64,000 nt of DNA from Terriglobales bacterium (GTDB lineage Bacteria > Acidobacteriota > Terriglobia > Terriglobales > Acidobacteriaceae): the NCBI GenBank assembly GCA_035573675.1, contig DATMAB010000007.1, positions 1-64,000 on the forward strand. The letters are read 5' to 3'. Positions within the stretch are counted from its first letter, which is position 1, and each line of letters starts with the position of its first letter. Under the pieces are notes generated by a model that was not told the DNA's origin, ran no database searches, and saw nothing but the letters and a program-made list of their open reading frames with translations. Positions 30,976 through 40,720 of this stretch are shown in pieces. Made by a program: the position numbers and the translations under genes.

Positions 30976-31646
30976 GCGTCGCGAAGAAGAAGCTGATCAT
31001 CGCCATCGACGGTCCGGCGGGCGTGGGCAAGAGCACGGTGGCCGCGCGGGTGGCGCGCAAGCTGGGCTACGTCAACATCGAGAGCGGGGCGATGTACCGG
31101 GCGCTGGCCCTGAAGGCCATACGGAATGATGTGTCGTTCGATGACGGGCCGGCGCTGGCGCGGCTGGCGCGGCAGTCGCGCATCGAGCTGGAGCCCGTGC
31201 AGGACGGAAACCGCGTGCTGCTCGACGGCGAGAACGTCTCCGCCCGCATCCGCGAGGCGGACGTGAGCGAAGCGGCGTCGCGGGTCTCGGTGCATCCCGA
31301 GGTGCGGGAGTGGATGGTGGCGCGCCAGCGGGAGATGGGCAAGGGCGGCGGGGTGGTGATGGAAGGCCGCGACATCGGCACCAAGGTCTTTCCCGACGCC
31401 GACCTGAAGATTTTTCTTGAGGCCTCGCCGGAGGTGCGCAGCGAGCGCCGGCTGAAGCAGCATGCCGTGCCGAAGAAGGCGCGTGGGGCGGTGGCCAAGG
31501 AGCTGAAGGAACGGGACCGGCGGGACCGCACGCGGCAGGCTTCACCGCTCGAGCCGGCGCCGGATGCGGTCATTCTGGACACCACGCACCTGGGCCTGGA
31601 CGAGGTGTTGCAGCGGGTAATCCGGCTCATCGACGAGCGCCGGTAA
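30972..31646 (+). CDS. cmk: Cytidylate kinase
   Basis: Encodes 224 residues. CMP/dCMP kinase for pyrimidine nucleotide supply. Walker A GPAGVGKST is followed by the CMP site IESGAMYRALALKA and the conserved GRDIGTKVFPDADLKIFL; RDRRDRTRQASPL holds the lid arginines. Overlaps the preceding gene by ATGA, forming a mutL-AlkZ-like-cmk operon. Confidence 0.95.
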   Translation: MSVAKKKLIIAIDGPAGVGKSTVAARVARKLGYVNIESGAMYRALALKAIRNDVSFDDGPALARLARQSRIELEPVQDGNRVLLDGENVSARIREADVSEAASRVSVHPEVREWMVARQREMGKGGGVVMEGRDIGTKVFPDADLKIFLEASPEVRSERRLKQHAVPKKARGAVAKELKERDRRDRTRQASPLEPAPDAVILDTTHLGLDEVLQRVIRLIDERR

Positions 31647-31745
31647 CTGCTTTCCCTGATTGGGATTACCACTGGGTATCCCGTCCGTAATGGCACCTAA
31701 GTGGGGTTCCGTCGGAATTAATTTTCCGGTAAACACAACGTTAGG

Positions 31746-31751
31746 TATACT
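31746..31751 (+). promoter_or_regulatory. -10 element upstream of the HEAT-repeat/exopolysaccharide cluster
   Basis: TATACT preceded at 18 bp by TTTTCC. It lies in the 263-bp gap after cmk, 164 bp before the GTG start. The gap is otherwise without a gene, and is richer in A/T than its surroundings. Confidence 0.35.
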
Positions 31752-31909
31752 GGCTCGCTTTGAACGGCGGGCTATGGCCGGAGGTGTCGGTGGAAGAGAC
31801 ACTTTCGACAGGGCCGCGGCCGGTGTTCGCCCCCCGACGGACGTATTGCGCAACGCCCAAGTGCAAGCAGTGAGACCAGAAGTGCAATTTTGCTGTCTGA
31901 GGCGGTCCC

Positions 31910-33643
31910 GTGCTTCTGTTTGAGGACTTAATTCTCATCACCGTGTGGTTGGCGACCGCGGTGGTGATCGTCAACCTGGTGTTCCTGGTGTTCGTGTTCT
32001 ACCGCCGCTGGGCACGCACGCGGTACTACCGGGCGAAGGACGAAGCCAAGGAACGCTACCGCCGGGCGGTGGCGGACTTCATGGCGCTCTCGGTGGGGGT
32101 GGAGCCGACGGCGCAGTTGCTGCGGGACGCCCGCAGCGAGGCGGAGAAAGACGGCGTCCTGGACCTGCTGAGGGAAGGATTGGCGGGGCTGACGACGCCG
32201 CGCCATGTGTCCTCCTCCTCGGGAATGCGCACTCCTTCGAGCGCGGGGCGGATCGCGTCAAGTTCCGGCCGGCTGCAGTCGGGCACGGGACGCATCACCT
32301 CGCCGACGATTGTGGTGGGCCAGGCGCTGGAACGGGTGAGCGAGCTGCTGTTCGCGCTGGGCTACATCGAGGGCTGGGCGCGGACGGCGTTCGGGCGCGG
32401 GCGGGCGTCGGAACTGGTGAAGCGCTCGCTGAACAAGGAAAAGACAGCGGTGAGCACGGAAGTGCGTCAGAGTCCGCTGAACCGCATCCGCCGGATGCGG
32501 ATCTTTTCCGTGCCGCGGGCGCTGGCGGTGGACAAGCTGGGCAGCCTGGCGGCCGATTATGCCCATGTGTTCATGGCGGAGGCGCTGCACGATCCGGCCA
32601 CGGAAGTGCGCAGCGTGGCGGTGGCGGCCATGGGGCGGGCACGGCATCCGGCGGCCATCCCCTTGCTGCTGGAGGAGCTGCGCAAGGCGCTGGAGGAGGG
32701 CAACGACGTTTCTTTGCGCTCCACCAAAGCGGCGCTGTGCTCCTACCAGATGAGCGACCTGGAACTGTTCGTGCCCTACGTGCGGCATCCCAACCGGCGG
32801 CTGCGCTTCTTCGTGATCGACACCATGCGGGAGATCTCCAGTCGCGCGGGGCGCAGCATGCAGCTGACGCGGCGCGGTTTTCCCGACGAACTGTGCTCGC
32901 TGCTGCTGGAGCACTCGGTGAACGACGTGTTCGCCGACGTGCGGGCGCGGAGCGCGGCGCTGGTGGCGCAGTTCCGCGATGCCCAGGCGGCCGAGGCGCT
33001 GCGCAAACTGCTGAAGGACGAGAACGAATTCGTACGGCTGCACACGGTGCGGGTGTGCGGCGACCGCTATTACGGGGACCTGATCCCGGACATTCTGCGC
33101 TGCCTCTCGGACTCGAAGTGGCGGGTGCGGGAGGCGGCGGTGGGAACGTTGCGGGCGTTCGGGATGGCGGGGCTCAACGAGCTGTTCCGCTACTTCGCGG
33201 CGACCTCGGACCGCTATGAGAGCGAACAGATCGCCGAGGAGATCCAGCGCACGGGAATGATCGAGCAACTGGTGACGGCGCTGGCTTCGGGCGGCGAGGC
33301 TTCGCGGCTGGCCGACGCGGTCTGCCGCAAGATGGCCACCATGGGCAAGACGTCCTTGCTGCTGAACGCGGTGGCGGCGCGCATCCCGCAGGAAGCGCGC
33401 ATCCTGCTGATGGACGCGCTGATGGTGGCGCCGACGGCGAAATACATGTCGATCCTGGAGACGCTGGCCGAGACCGACGGCGGGCCGGTGGGCGACAAGG
33501 CGCGCGACCTGCTGCGCCAGGCGGTGAGCCGCAGCGGGCAGATGAGCGCAACGCCTTCCTCGGGGCGAGGGTTTCCGTCGGGGTCATCGGGGCGCGGATT
33601 TCCTTCGGGGTCATCGGGCCGGGGAACCCCGAGCCGGGGATAA
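31910..33643 (+). CDS. Membrane-anchored HEAT-repeat protein
   Basis: Encodes 577 residues. One N-terminal transmembrane helix (about 8-30) leads into a basic helix, a Ser/Gly/Arg-rich linker (about 97-135, SSSGMRTPSSAGR and similar) and an array of HEAT repeats (about 200-530) such as PATEVRSVAVAAMGRARHPAA and FADVRARSAALVAQFRDAQAAEAL. The C-terminus is a short tandem repeat GRGFPSGSS. The helix placement puts the HEAT array in the cytoplasm if the N-terminus is outside. HEAT domains scaffold complexes. With the downstream synthase starting 3 bp after its stop, it probably regulates or assembles an exopolysaccharide synthase. Start is GTG at 31910. Confidence 0.8.
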   Translation: MLLFEDLILITVWLATAVVIVNLVFLVFVFYRRWARTRYYRAKDEAKERYRRAVADFMALSVGVEPTAQLLRDARSEAEKDGVLDLLREGLAGLTTPRHVSSSSGMRTPSSAGRIASSSGRLQSGTGRITSPTIVVGQALERVSELLFALGYIEGWARTAFGRGRASELVKRSLNKEKTAVSTEVRQSPLNRIRRMRIFSVPRALAVDKLGSLAADYAHVFMAEALHDPATEVRSVAVAAMGRARHPAAIPLLLEELRKALEEGNDVSLRSTKAALCSYQMSDLELFVPYVRHPNRRLRFFVIDTMREISSRAGRSMQLTRRGFPDELCSLLLEHSVNDVFADVRARSAALVAQFRDAQAAEALRKLLKDENEFVRLHTVRVCGDRYYGDLIPDILRCLSDSKWRVREAAVGTLRAFGMAGLNELFRYFAATSDRYESEQIAEEIQRTGMIEQLVTALASGGEASRLADAVCRKMATMGKTSLLLNAVAARIPQEARILLMDALMVAPTAKYMSILETLAETDGGPVGDKARDLLRQAVSRSGQMSATPSSGRGFPSGSSGRGFPSGSSGRGTPSRG

Positions 33644-33646
33644 AGC

Positions 33647-35095
33647 ATGGAACAGCACATCGCACTGCGCATCCTGGATTACCTGAACACGCTGATCCTG
33701 ATCTATTTCATCGTGACCAACCTGGGGTACACGGTGCTGATGGCGATCTCGCTGTACAGCGTGACGCAGCACTCGAAGTACGCGCGCAGCCGGGGGTACG
33801 CGGACCTGGCGGATTCGCCGGTGACGCCGCCGGTGGCGCTGATCGTGCCGGCCTACAACGAGGAAGCGGCGATCGTGGACACGGTGACGGCGCTGCTGAA
33901 CCTGAACTACCCGGAGAAAGAGATCATCGTGGTGGACGACGGGTCGAGCGACCGCACCGTGCAGGTGCTGGTGGACGCCTTCCAACTGGTGCGCATGGAC
34001 CTGATCTACCGCGAGCAGGTGCCGGCCAAGAAGCCGTACGCCTTCTACCACAACCACCGCCGTCCGGAACTGACGGTGATCTCGAAGGAGAACGGGGGCA
34101 AGCCGGACGCGCTGAACGTGGGCATCAACATGGCGCGCAGCCCGTATTTCTGCACGGTGGACGCGGACTCGATCATCGAGCGCGACGCGCTGCTGCGGCT
34201 GATGGCGCCGGTGATGCATTCCAGCGTGAACACGGTGGTGAGCGGCGGCATCGTGCGTATCGCCAACGGCTGCAAGCTGAAAGACGGACAGATCGCGGAA
34301 GTGGGGCTGCCCAAGAGCTGGCTCGAGATGTGCCAGGTGGTGGAGTACATCCGCGCCTTCATGTTCGGGCGGCCGGCGTGGAACTTCCTGCAGGCCACCT
34401 TCATCGTGAGCGGCGCCTTCTGCATGCTGCACAAAGAGACGGTGGTGCTGGCGGGCGGATTCTCCACCTCCACGGTGACCGAGGACATCGACATCATCGC
34501 CACGCTGCACCGCTATCTGCGGGAGAAGGGCTGGAAGTACCGCATGGTGTTCACCAGCGACCCCATCTGCTGGACCGAGGCGCCGCACACCCTGGCCATG
34601 TTCGCGCGCCAGCGGCGGCGCTGGCAGCTGGGACTGATGCAGACGGTGATGAAGAACCACGACATGATCCTGAATCCGCGCTTCGGGACGCTGGGCATGT
34701 TGAGCATGCCGTTCCACGCCTACATCGAGGCCATGGGGTGCCTGATCGAGGCCTTCGGATTCTGGCTGATCATGCCGCTGTCGTTCATCCTGCGATCGAT
34801 GCCGCTGGGCCTGTTCCTGCTCTTCCTGTTCCTGGCGGTGGGGTACGGCACGCTGCTGTCGATGGGTTCGGTGCTGCTGGAAGAGGCGACGCTGCGCCGC
34901 TATCCCAAGCTGAGCCACGTGCTCAAGCTGATGGGATACGCGGTGGTGGAGAACCTGGGATACCGGCAGATCGTGGCCATCTTCCGCGCCCAGGGGGTGC
35001 TGCGCTTCTTCGCCGGCATGCGCCGGTGGGAGGTCGTGCGGCACAAGGGCCTGGAAGGCGGCGAAGGCTACACGGTGGCGCAACATGAAGCTTAA
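33647..35095 (+). CDS. Processive family-2 glycosyltransferase (exopolysaccharide synthase)
   Basis: Encodes 482 residues. An N-terminal membrane helix (about 12-36), a GT2 domain (about 62-330) and three or four C-terminal helices (from about 340) match inner-membrane synthases such as PgaC, BcsA and HasA. Catalytic motifs are complete: Asp97-Asp98 (VVDDGSSDR), DAD 172-174, TED 278-280 and QRRRW 322-326, the last being the mark of processive enzymes. There is no PilZ domain, so direct cyclic-di-GMP control is not evident. It overlaps the next gene by 11 bp. The sugar polymerised is unknown. Confidence 0.88.
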   Translation: MEQHIALRILDYLNTLILIYFIVTNLGYTVLMAISLYSVTQHSKYARSRGYADLADSPVTPPVALIVPAYNEEAAIVDTVTALLNLNYPEKEIIVVDDGSSDRTVQVLVDAFQLVRMDLIYREQVPAKKPYAFYHNHRRPELTVISKENGGKPDALNVGINMARSPYFCTVDADSIIERDALLRLMAPVMHSSVNTVVSGGIVRIANGCKLKDGQIAEVGLPKSWLEMCQVVEYIRAFMFGRPAWNFLQATFIVSGAFCMLHKETVVLAGGFSTSTVTEDIDIIATLHRYLREKGWKYRMVFTSDPICWTEAPHTLAMFARQRRRWQLGLMQTVMKNHDMILNPRFGTLGMLSMPFHAYIEAMGCLIEAFGFWLIMPLSFILRSMPLGLFLLFLFLAVGYGTLLSMGSVLLEEATLRRYPKLSHVLKLMGYAVVENLGYRQIVAIFRAQGVLRFFAGMRRWEVVRHKGLEGGEGYTVAQHEA

Positions 35096-37895
35096 GGACT
35101 GGATCTTCAACCGCGTGCTGCTGGGGATGCTGCTGTTCTTTGTGGCGGTGGGGGTGTGGGAGTTCAAGCTGAAGCCCGATTACCGGCCGCACTACAACCT
35201 GGCGGTGGCGCATTACCAGAAGCAGGAATACCAGCAGGCGCTGACCGAACTGGACACGGCCTCGAGCATCGCTTCCAGCCGTGTGGAAGTGATTCTGCTG
35301 CGGGGCTGGACGCAGCTCAAGCTGCGCCATTTCACCGAAGCCGAGTACGAGTTCAACCGCGTGCTGCAGTACTTCCAGCACGACAAGGAAGCGGTGGAGG
35401 AAGCGCAGACCGGGGCGTCGTTCGTGGCTTTGGAAACCGGCCGGGGCTCGATGAACGCCGAGGCGCTGCGCAAGGTGCTGGAAGGGCGGCGCGGCGATCC
35501 CAACGTCCGCATCCTGGTAGCGGGCGCGCTGCAGCGGGAAGGCAAGAACCTGGACGCGGCGGTGATCTACCGCGAACTGCTGAACGACAAGAGTTACGGC
35601 GAAGCGGCGCGGGTGGCGCTGGACAGCATCTTCGGGCGCAAAGGGTTCGAGAACGACCCCATGCCGACGGAGCTGGCGCCGGCGCGCAAGCCCAGTGAGC
35701 TGACCACGCCATTCCGGGCCTCGGCGGGAGCGCTGTGGCGGGTGGCCGGCGGGGGACAGCAGCGATTCTACGTTGCAGGAGTGAACCTGGGCCCGGCGGC
35801 CCCGGGCTACTTTCCGGGAGCGCCGCCGCAGGAAGGCGGGACCTACCTGCAGTGGCTGCGGCGGGCGGGGGAAATGAACGCCAACGTGGTGCGGGTGTAC
35901 ACCCTGCTGCCGCCGGCGTTCTATCGCGCCTACCGGCACTACCGCGACGGCGGCGGGAAAGCCGTATTGCTGCAGCAAGTGTGGATAGGCGATCCGCCCA
36001 AGGGCGACCTCTATGATTCCGCCTTCACCGAGGAGACCAAGGCCACGATCCGCAACGTGGTGGATGCCATCCACGGCCGGGGCGACGTGCCACCAAGCCC
36101 GGGCAGGGCGGGGGGCGTGTTCGAGCACGATCTGGCGGCGCAGGTGGCGGGACTGCTGCTGGGCGGCGACGTCGATGCCGAAGCGATCGGGCAGACCAAC
36201 CTCATCAACCCGGGCAAGACGGGATACAGCGGGAAATACATTTCGGCCGCGAGCGCGACCCCGGCTGAGGCGTGGTTCGCCGAGATGCTGGACTATCTGG
36301 TGAGCTACGAAACCGAGACCTACAACTGGCAACATCCGGTGGCGCTGGTGAACCATCCGGAGCTGGATCCCATCCGGCATCCCACGGAGTTGCCCAGCCA
36401 GGAAGCCATTTCCATCGACGAAGGCCGGCTGCGCCCGTCCGCCGAGTTCAAGGCGGGCCTGTTCGCAGCCTACGACGTCTACCCATACCAGCCGGACTTC
36501 ATGGTGCAGGACCCGCAGTACGTGCGAGCCCGCGACGCCGAGGGACCCAACCCGATGGCGGGGTACCTGCGCGACCTTCGGGCACGCATCCCCCACCCGC
36601 TGGTGGTGACCGAGTACGGCGTGCCGGAGTCGATGGGCATAGCGCGGCTGTCGCCGGCGGGCTGGAATCAGGGCGGGGCGGATGAGAACACGCAGGCGAC
36701 GATGCTGGCGCGCCTGGCGCGCGCCGTGCGGGATACGGGGTGCGCCGGCGGGGTGGTGTTCGAACTGGCCGACGAGTGGTACCGAACCGCCTGGCTGACG
36801 CGCGACTTTTCCAATCCGCCGGACCGTACGACCCTGTGGCTGAATGAGCTGAGCCCGGCCAGCCAGTTGGGCGTGATGGGGTATCGCACCAGCCAGTGGC
36901 GGCTGTTCACGGGCCGCGACGCGGACTGGCAGCGGGCCACCACCCTGTATCAAGCGAACGAAGGGGGAGACGCGGCGACCAGCATCCGGCGGGTGCAGGC
37001 CGCGGCGGACGAAGGCTTCCTGTACCTGCGCATCCAGGTGGCCTGCCTGGATTGCAGCGGCGGGGGACGGCGTCCGGACGGCAAGCCGGATTTCGACCAG
37101 GCGGCGTGGGGTGTCGCGCTGAACACCATCCCGACACTTTCCGGCATCCGCGGGCTGCCGTTTGGGGTGAGAATGGAACGGGGCGCCAACTTCCTGGTGC
37201 TGCTGATGGGGGAACCCGGGCAGGCCAAAGTGCTGGTGGCAGATAATTACAATCCGTACGAGATCACCGGGGGCAACGATCCCCGGCAGCAGAGAGTGGA
37301 GCACCGCCGGCCGCTTTCGCTGCGACTGACGGACAGCGGGGCATTCGTGGACCAGATCGTGCAGCCCAATCCGCCGCGGGAGGGCCGCGGCGGCGTGATC
37401 TATCCCGGACAGACCTGGAACCGCAGCGGGCTGCGGTACGGCAACGGCGATCCTGAGGCCAAAGACTACGATTCGCTGGCCGAGTGGTATGCCGACCTGA
37501 AGACCAGGAGCGTTCTGGTTCGTATCCCCTGGGGCAAGCTGCTGATGACCGACCCATCGAGCCGCAAGGCGTTCAGCGGCTTCGATCCGTCGGGCAACAT
37601 GCAGACGTACCCCACGCAAGGGGTGGACGTGGCGGTGTTCGCCCTGCGACCGGGAGCCGGGGGCGCGCTGCCCTCGCTGGTGATGGCGCTGCCGGCGGCG
37701 AGCGGCGGCCGGATCGACGCGCCCAAACAGGTGACGTGGACAGGATGGGATTCGGTGAATCCGGAACCCTACTTGAAGAAGGCGTACTATGCGATGCAAA
37801 AAGAATTCTCGGAACAGACTCGCGCGCAGGTGGGCGCTGACGATGGCAGCCGCATGGCTGCTGGCCGCAGCTCCCGCAGCGCACGCGGCGACTAA
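35085..37895 (+). CDS. Membrane-anchored TPR and glycoside-hydrolase-like protein
   Basis: Encodes 936 residues. A membrane anchor (8-27) precedes TPR repeats (about 30-200, HYNLAVAHYQKQEYQQALTEL), then a TIM-barrel-like region (about 215-620). That region starts FYVAGVNLGPAAPGYFPG, with MNANVVRVYTLLPPAFYRAY, LVVTEYGVPE (Glu510, a plausible nucleophile) and VFELADEWYR, all reminiscent of clan GH-A hydrolases. The rest (about 620-900) looks like beta-rich carbohydrate-binding modules. By position it may trim or guide the nascent polymer in the periplasm, as PgaB does. No deacetylase domain is seen. The last 107 bases overlap the next gene. Confidence 0.78.
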   Translation: MKLKDWIFNRVLLGMLLFFVAVGVWEFKLKPDYRPHYNLAVAHYQKQEYQQALTELDTASSIASSRVEVILLRGWTQLKLRHFTEAEYEFNRVLQYFQHDKEAVEEAQTGASFVALETGRGSMNAEALRKVLEGRRGDPNVRILVAGALQREGKNLDAAVIYRELLNDKSYGEAARVALDSIFGRKGFENDPMPTELAPARKPSELTTPFRASAGALWRVAGGGQQRFYVAGVNLGPAAPGYFPGAPPQEGGTYLQWLRRAGEMNANVVRVYTLLPPAFYRAYRHYRDGGGKAVLLQQVWIGDPPKGDLYDSAFTEETKATIRNVVDAIHGRGDVPPSPGRAGGVFEHDLAAQVAGLLLGGDVDAEAIGQTNLINPGKTGYSGKYISAASATPAEAWFAEMLDYLVSYETETYNWQHPVALVNHPELDPIRHPTELPSQEAISIDEGRLRPSAEFKAGLFAAYDVYPYQPDFMVQDPQYVRARDAEGPNPMAGYLRDLRARIPHPLVVTEYGVPESMGIARLSPAGWNQGGADENTQATMLARLARAVRDTGCAGGVVFELADEWYRTAWLTRDFSNPPDRTTLWLNELSPASQLGVMGYRTSQWRLFTGRDADWQRATTLYQANEGGDAATSIRRVQAAADEGFLYLRIQVACLDCSGGGRRPDGKPDFDQAAWGVALNTIPTLSGIRGLPFGVRMERGANFLVLLMGEPGQAKVLVADNYNPYEITGGNDPRQQRVEHRRPLSLRLTDSGAFVDQIVQPNPPREGRGGVIYPGQTWNRSGLRYGNGDPEAKDYDSLAEWYADLKTRSVLVRIPWGKLLMTDPSSRKAFSGFDPSGNMQTYPTQGVDVAVFALRPGAGGALPSLVMALPAASGGRIDAPKQVTWTGWDSVNPEPYLKKAYYAMQKEFSEQTRAQVGADDGSRMAAGRSSRSARGD

Positions 37896-40656
37896 AGCGC
37901 AACTGCTGGCCCAGGGCGACCGCGCCATGCGCGCGGGCAAGTACGCCCAGGCGTGCGAAGCCTACGGCAAGGCCATGCAGGCGGGAGCGGCGCTGGATCG
38001 CGACTTCGTCCGGGCGCAGAACCTGGGGCTGTGCCACCTGCGAGGGCAGCCCAAGGATGCGGTGAAAGCCGCAGCCTGGCTGGAGACGGCGTGGAAGCTG
38101 CGTCCGGCTTCCTCCGACACGCGCTTCCTGCTGGGCCATGCGCTGGCCGAGGCGGGCGAGACCGACCCGGCGCTGGAGCACTACCGCGCGCTGGCGGAAG
38201 CGAATCCTGCCAATCCCAAGTATGCGCTGGCCGCAGCGGACCTGCTGCACGCGCTGGACCGCGACGACGAAGCGGTGGCGACGGTCGAACCGTATGTGAC
38301 GCGCAATCCGAAAGACACCAAAATGCGCATGGAGTACGCGCGCCTGCTGGGGCTGGCCAAGCGCTATGACCACGCCAAGCGGGAGTACCGCACCGTGCTC
38401 GAGATGGAGCCGACCAACACGTCGGCGCAGATCGGGATTGCGCGGGTCACGGCCTGGGCCAAGGATTATCCCGAGGCCATCCGCCTGTACGACGAGGTGC
38501 TGAAGAAGCGGCCCAACAACTACGACGCGCAAATCGGCAAAGCCTACGCGCTGCAGTGGTCGGGACAGAAAGAAGAGGCGCGGACGCTGTTCCAGGCGCT
38601 GCAACAGCGGAACCCGGGGGACAAGGACGTGGCTGCGGCGCTGGAAGCGATCGAGCGCTCGGAAGCGCGCGCACGCGAAGAAGCGGCGGCGGCCGCACTG
38701 CGGGAAGAGCGCCGCCGGGCGTATGAGGAGCAACTGCGGATCGAGGCGGAGCAGCGCGCGGCGAGAGCGGCCGCGGAGGAATCGCTGCGGGCGCTGATCA
38801 CGCAGGCGCGAGCGGCCAGCGGGCGGGGCGACTACGAAGCCGCGGCCGCCGCCTACCGGCAAGTGCTGGAGCGCGAGCCGGGACACGTGACGGCCCGGCT
38901 GGGCCTGGCGCGCGTGTTCGCCTCCGAGCGGAAATACGGGGAGGCGCTGGAGCAGTACGACGAGATCCTGCGGCAGTCGCCCGATAACCTGACGGCGCGC
39001 CTGGAGAAGGCGCGGACGCTCACCTATGCGCGCAACTATGAGAGCGCGCTGCCCGAGTTCGAGCGTCTGGTGAAGGACGCGGAGACGGCGCCCAAGCCGG
39101 ATGTGACGCCGGAGCGGGCGCGGCTGGAGTATGCCCGGGCGCTGATCGGGGCCAAGCGGTATGACGAAGCGCTGACGCAACTGAACCAGATCCTGCCGGA
39201 GGGCAAGACGCCGACGGCGGAGGATACCGCGGTGCTGGTGGAGAAGGCGCGGGCGCAGGCGTACGCCAAGCGCTATGACGACGCCCTTCGCAACTACGAC
39301 CAGGCGCTGCAGGTCGATCCGCAGGACTATGAGGCGCGCATGGGCAAGGCGCGGACGCTCTACTGGACCGGCCGGTCAAGCGAAGCGGGCGCGATCCTGC
39401 GCGTGCTGCTGAGCGAGCGTCCCGACGACGGCGACGCCAACTACATGATGGCCACCATCGAGCGCGGACGGGGGCGCAATGCCAGCGCGCTCTCCCTGTT
39501 GGACAAGGTCGGAGACCGCGGGGAAGCGGCGACCATGCGCTCCGCCATCCGAGAAGATCTGCGGCCGGTGCTGCGCTTCCGCTATGGCTACGGGTACGAG
39601 CGTGACAACGACGAGTTCGACGATCCGGTGGCGGCAATTCTGGCGCACCGGTTCTCGACCGCGCTGGAGTTCAGCCCGCATCCCAACGTGCGCATGACGG
39701 TGAGCCAGGGGTTCAACGACTCGATCGGGCGCAGCAACCTGTTCGACGCGCGCTTCGGTCCCACCGCTCTCGCTACCGAGACCCGAGTGGCGGCGGCGTT
39801 CCGCGCCACCAAGTGGCTGCGGCTGACGCTGGGCGGCGGCGTGGGAACCACCGGGGGCGGCGAGACGGGCGGGGTCGAAATGCCAAGGCGGGCCCACTTC
39901 CTGTACGAAGTACGGCCGAGCATCACGCATCGCGGCCTGCGCCTTTCCGCCAGCTTTTCCCGGGACATTGCGGACTACACGGTGCTGGCCATCCACGACA
40001 ACGTGGTGCTGCAGCGGCAGTCGGTGAGCGGCAGCTACGACTTCACGCGCCGGTTGCGGCTGAGCGCCAACTACTGGCACGGGATCTACAGCGTGGACCA
40101 GCCGGCCCTGTGCGCACCCGCCCCCTGCCAGGCGGATATCGCTGCGCAAGGCGGGGAAATTGCGCTGACGCCGACCCTGTATGAGAACGATCGCGTGACC
40201 GTGCGGCTGGGCTACAGCTACGAGATGTACGGCTACAACCGGGAGGACATTCAGTTCCTGCGCGACGTGAGCGGCATCGGATCGGCGGGCTTCTTCACTC
40301 CCACCGTCTACCAGAAGCACGGGGCGGTTCCGCAGGTGACCTGGCGTCCGCACCCGCGAGTGGAGCTGGACTTCGAGGGCTTCATCGGGGCGCGGCGGTT
40401 CTGCAGCTTCGATGCGTTGGCGACCGACGCCTGTCCGAACGGCCAGCCGACCGTGATTCCGGGACTCACGCCGCAGCCGGCGCAGGAATGGACGCTGGCG
40501 GGAGGCATTCGCGGCGAAGCGCGCATGACCTTCGGGCGGTTCTCACCGTCGTTCGGCTACAGCTTCTCGTCCACTGGTTCGGGGTTCCTGGGCCCGATCG
40601 GCACGGGGACATATCACACCCACTACGCGTTCGTGGCCCTGGCGATCCGCTTCTAA
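37789..40656 (+). CDS. TPR plus outer-membrane beta-barrel export protein
   Basis: Encodes 955 residues. A signal peptide (1-33, basic start then LLAAAPAAHA) is followed by many TPR repeats (about 36-570), interrupted by a Glu/Arg/Ala-rich helical stretch (about 275-320). The last 350 residues have alternating aromatic strands and end YAFVALAIRF with a C-terminal phenylalanine, as in outer-membrane barrels. This TPR-then-barrel plan is that of PgaA, BcsC and AlgK/AlgE, which export polysaccharide. The start lies inside the preceding gene; the nearest later start (37843) would lose the positively charged part of the signal peptide. A terminator follows. Confidence 0.82.
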   Translation: MRCKKNSRNRLARRWALTMAAAWLLAAAPAAHAATKAQLLAQGDRAMRAGKYAQACEAYGKAMQAGAALDRDFVRAQNLGLCHLRGQPKDAVKAAAWLETAWKLRPASSDTRFLLGHALAEAGETDPALEHYRALAEANPANPKYALAAADLLHALDRDDEAVATVEPYVTRNPKDTKMRMEYARLLGLAKRYDHAKREYRTVLEMEPTNTSAQIGIARVTAWAKDYPEAIRLYDEVLKKRPNNYDAQIGKAYALQWSGQKEEARTLFQALQQRNPGDKDVAAALEAIERSEARAREEAAAAALREERRRAYEEQLRIEAEQRAARAAAEESLRALITQARAASGRGDYEAAAAAYRQVLEREPGHVTARLGLARVFASERKYGEALEQYDEILRQSPDNLTARLEKARTLTYARNYESALPEFERLVKDAETAPKPDVTPERARLEYARALIGAKRYDEALTQLNQILPEGKTPTAEDTAVLVEKARAQAYAKRYDDALRNYDQALQVDPQDYEARMGKARTLYWTGRSSEAGAILRVLLSERPDDGDANYMMATIERGRGRNASALSLLDKVGDRGEAATMRSAIREDLRPVLRFRYGYGYERDNDEFDDPVAAILAHRFSTALEFSPHPNVRMTVSQGFNDSIGRSNLFDARFGPTALATETRVAAAFRATKWLRLTLGGGVGTTGGGETGGVEMPRRAHFLYEVRPSITHRGLRLSASFSRDIADYTVLAIHDNVVLQRQSVSGSYDFTRRLRLSANYWHGIYSVDQPALCAPAPCQADIAAQGGEIALTPTLYENDRVTVRLGYSYEMYGYNREDIQFLRDVSGIGSAGFFTPTVYQKHGAVPQVTWRPHPRVELDFEGFIGARRFCSFDALATDACPNGQPTVIPGLTPQPAQEWTLAGGIRGEARMTFGRFSPSFGYSFSSTGSGFLGPIGTGTYHTHYAFVALAIRF

Positions 40657-40679
40657 TCGTTGGGGTGGGAGAAAGAAAT

Positions 40680-40711
40680 CGGGCGGCCCGCAATGGGCCG
40701 CCCGTTATTTT
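40680..40711. terminator. Bidirectional terminator between convergent genes
   Basis: Ten-base stem CGGGCGGCCC (40680-40689) and GGGCCGCCCG (40695-40704), five-base loop, then TTATTTT on the plus strand. It separates the exopolysaccharide-like cluster from the sigma factor operon, which ends here from the other side. Confidence 0.8.
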
Positions 40712-40720
40712 CAGGGAATG

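Noticed and set aside
31681-31720. Second sigma-54 promoter (TGGCACCTAAGTGGGG)
   Set aside because: The required GC ten bases after GG is absent.
34923-37940. Very long open frame (about 1,000 codons) on the minus strand opposite the glycosyltransferase and hydrolase-like genes
   Set aside because: High GC creates long antisense frames; no domain or signal is seen, and the plus strand has two complete, motif-rich genes here.
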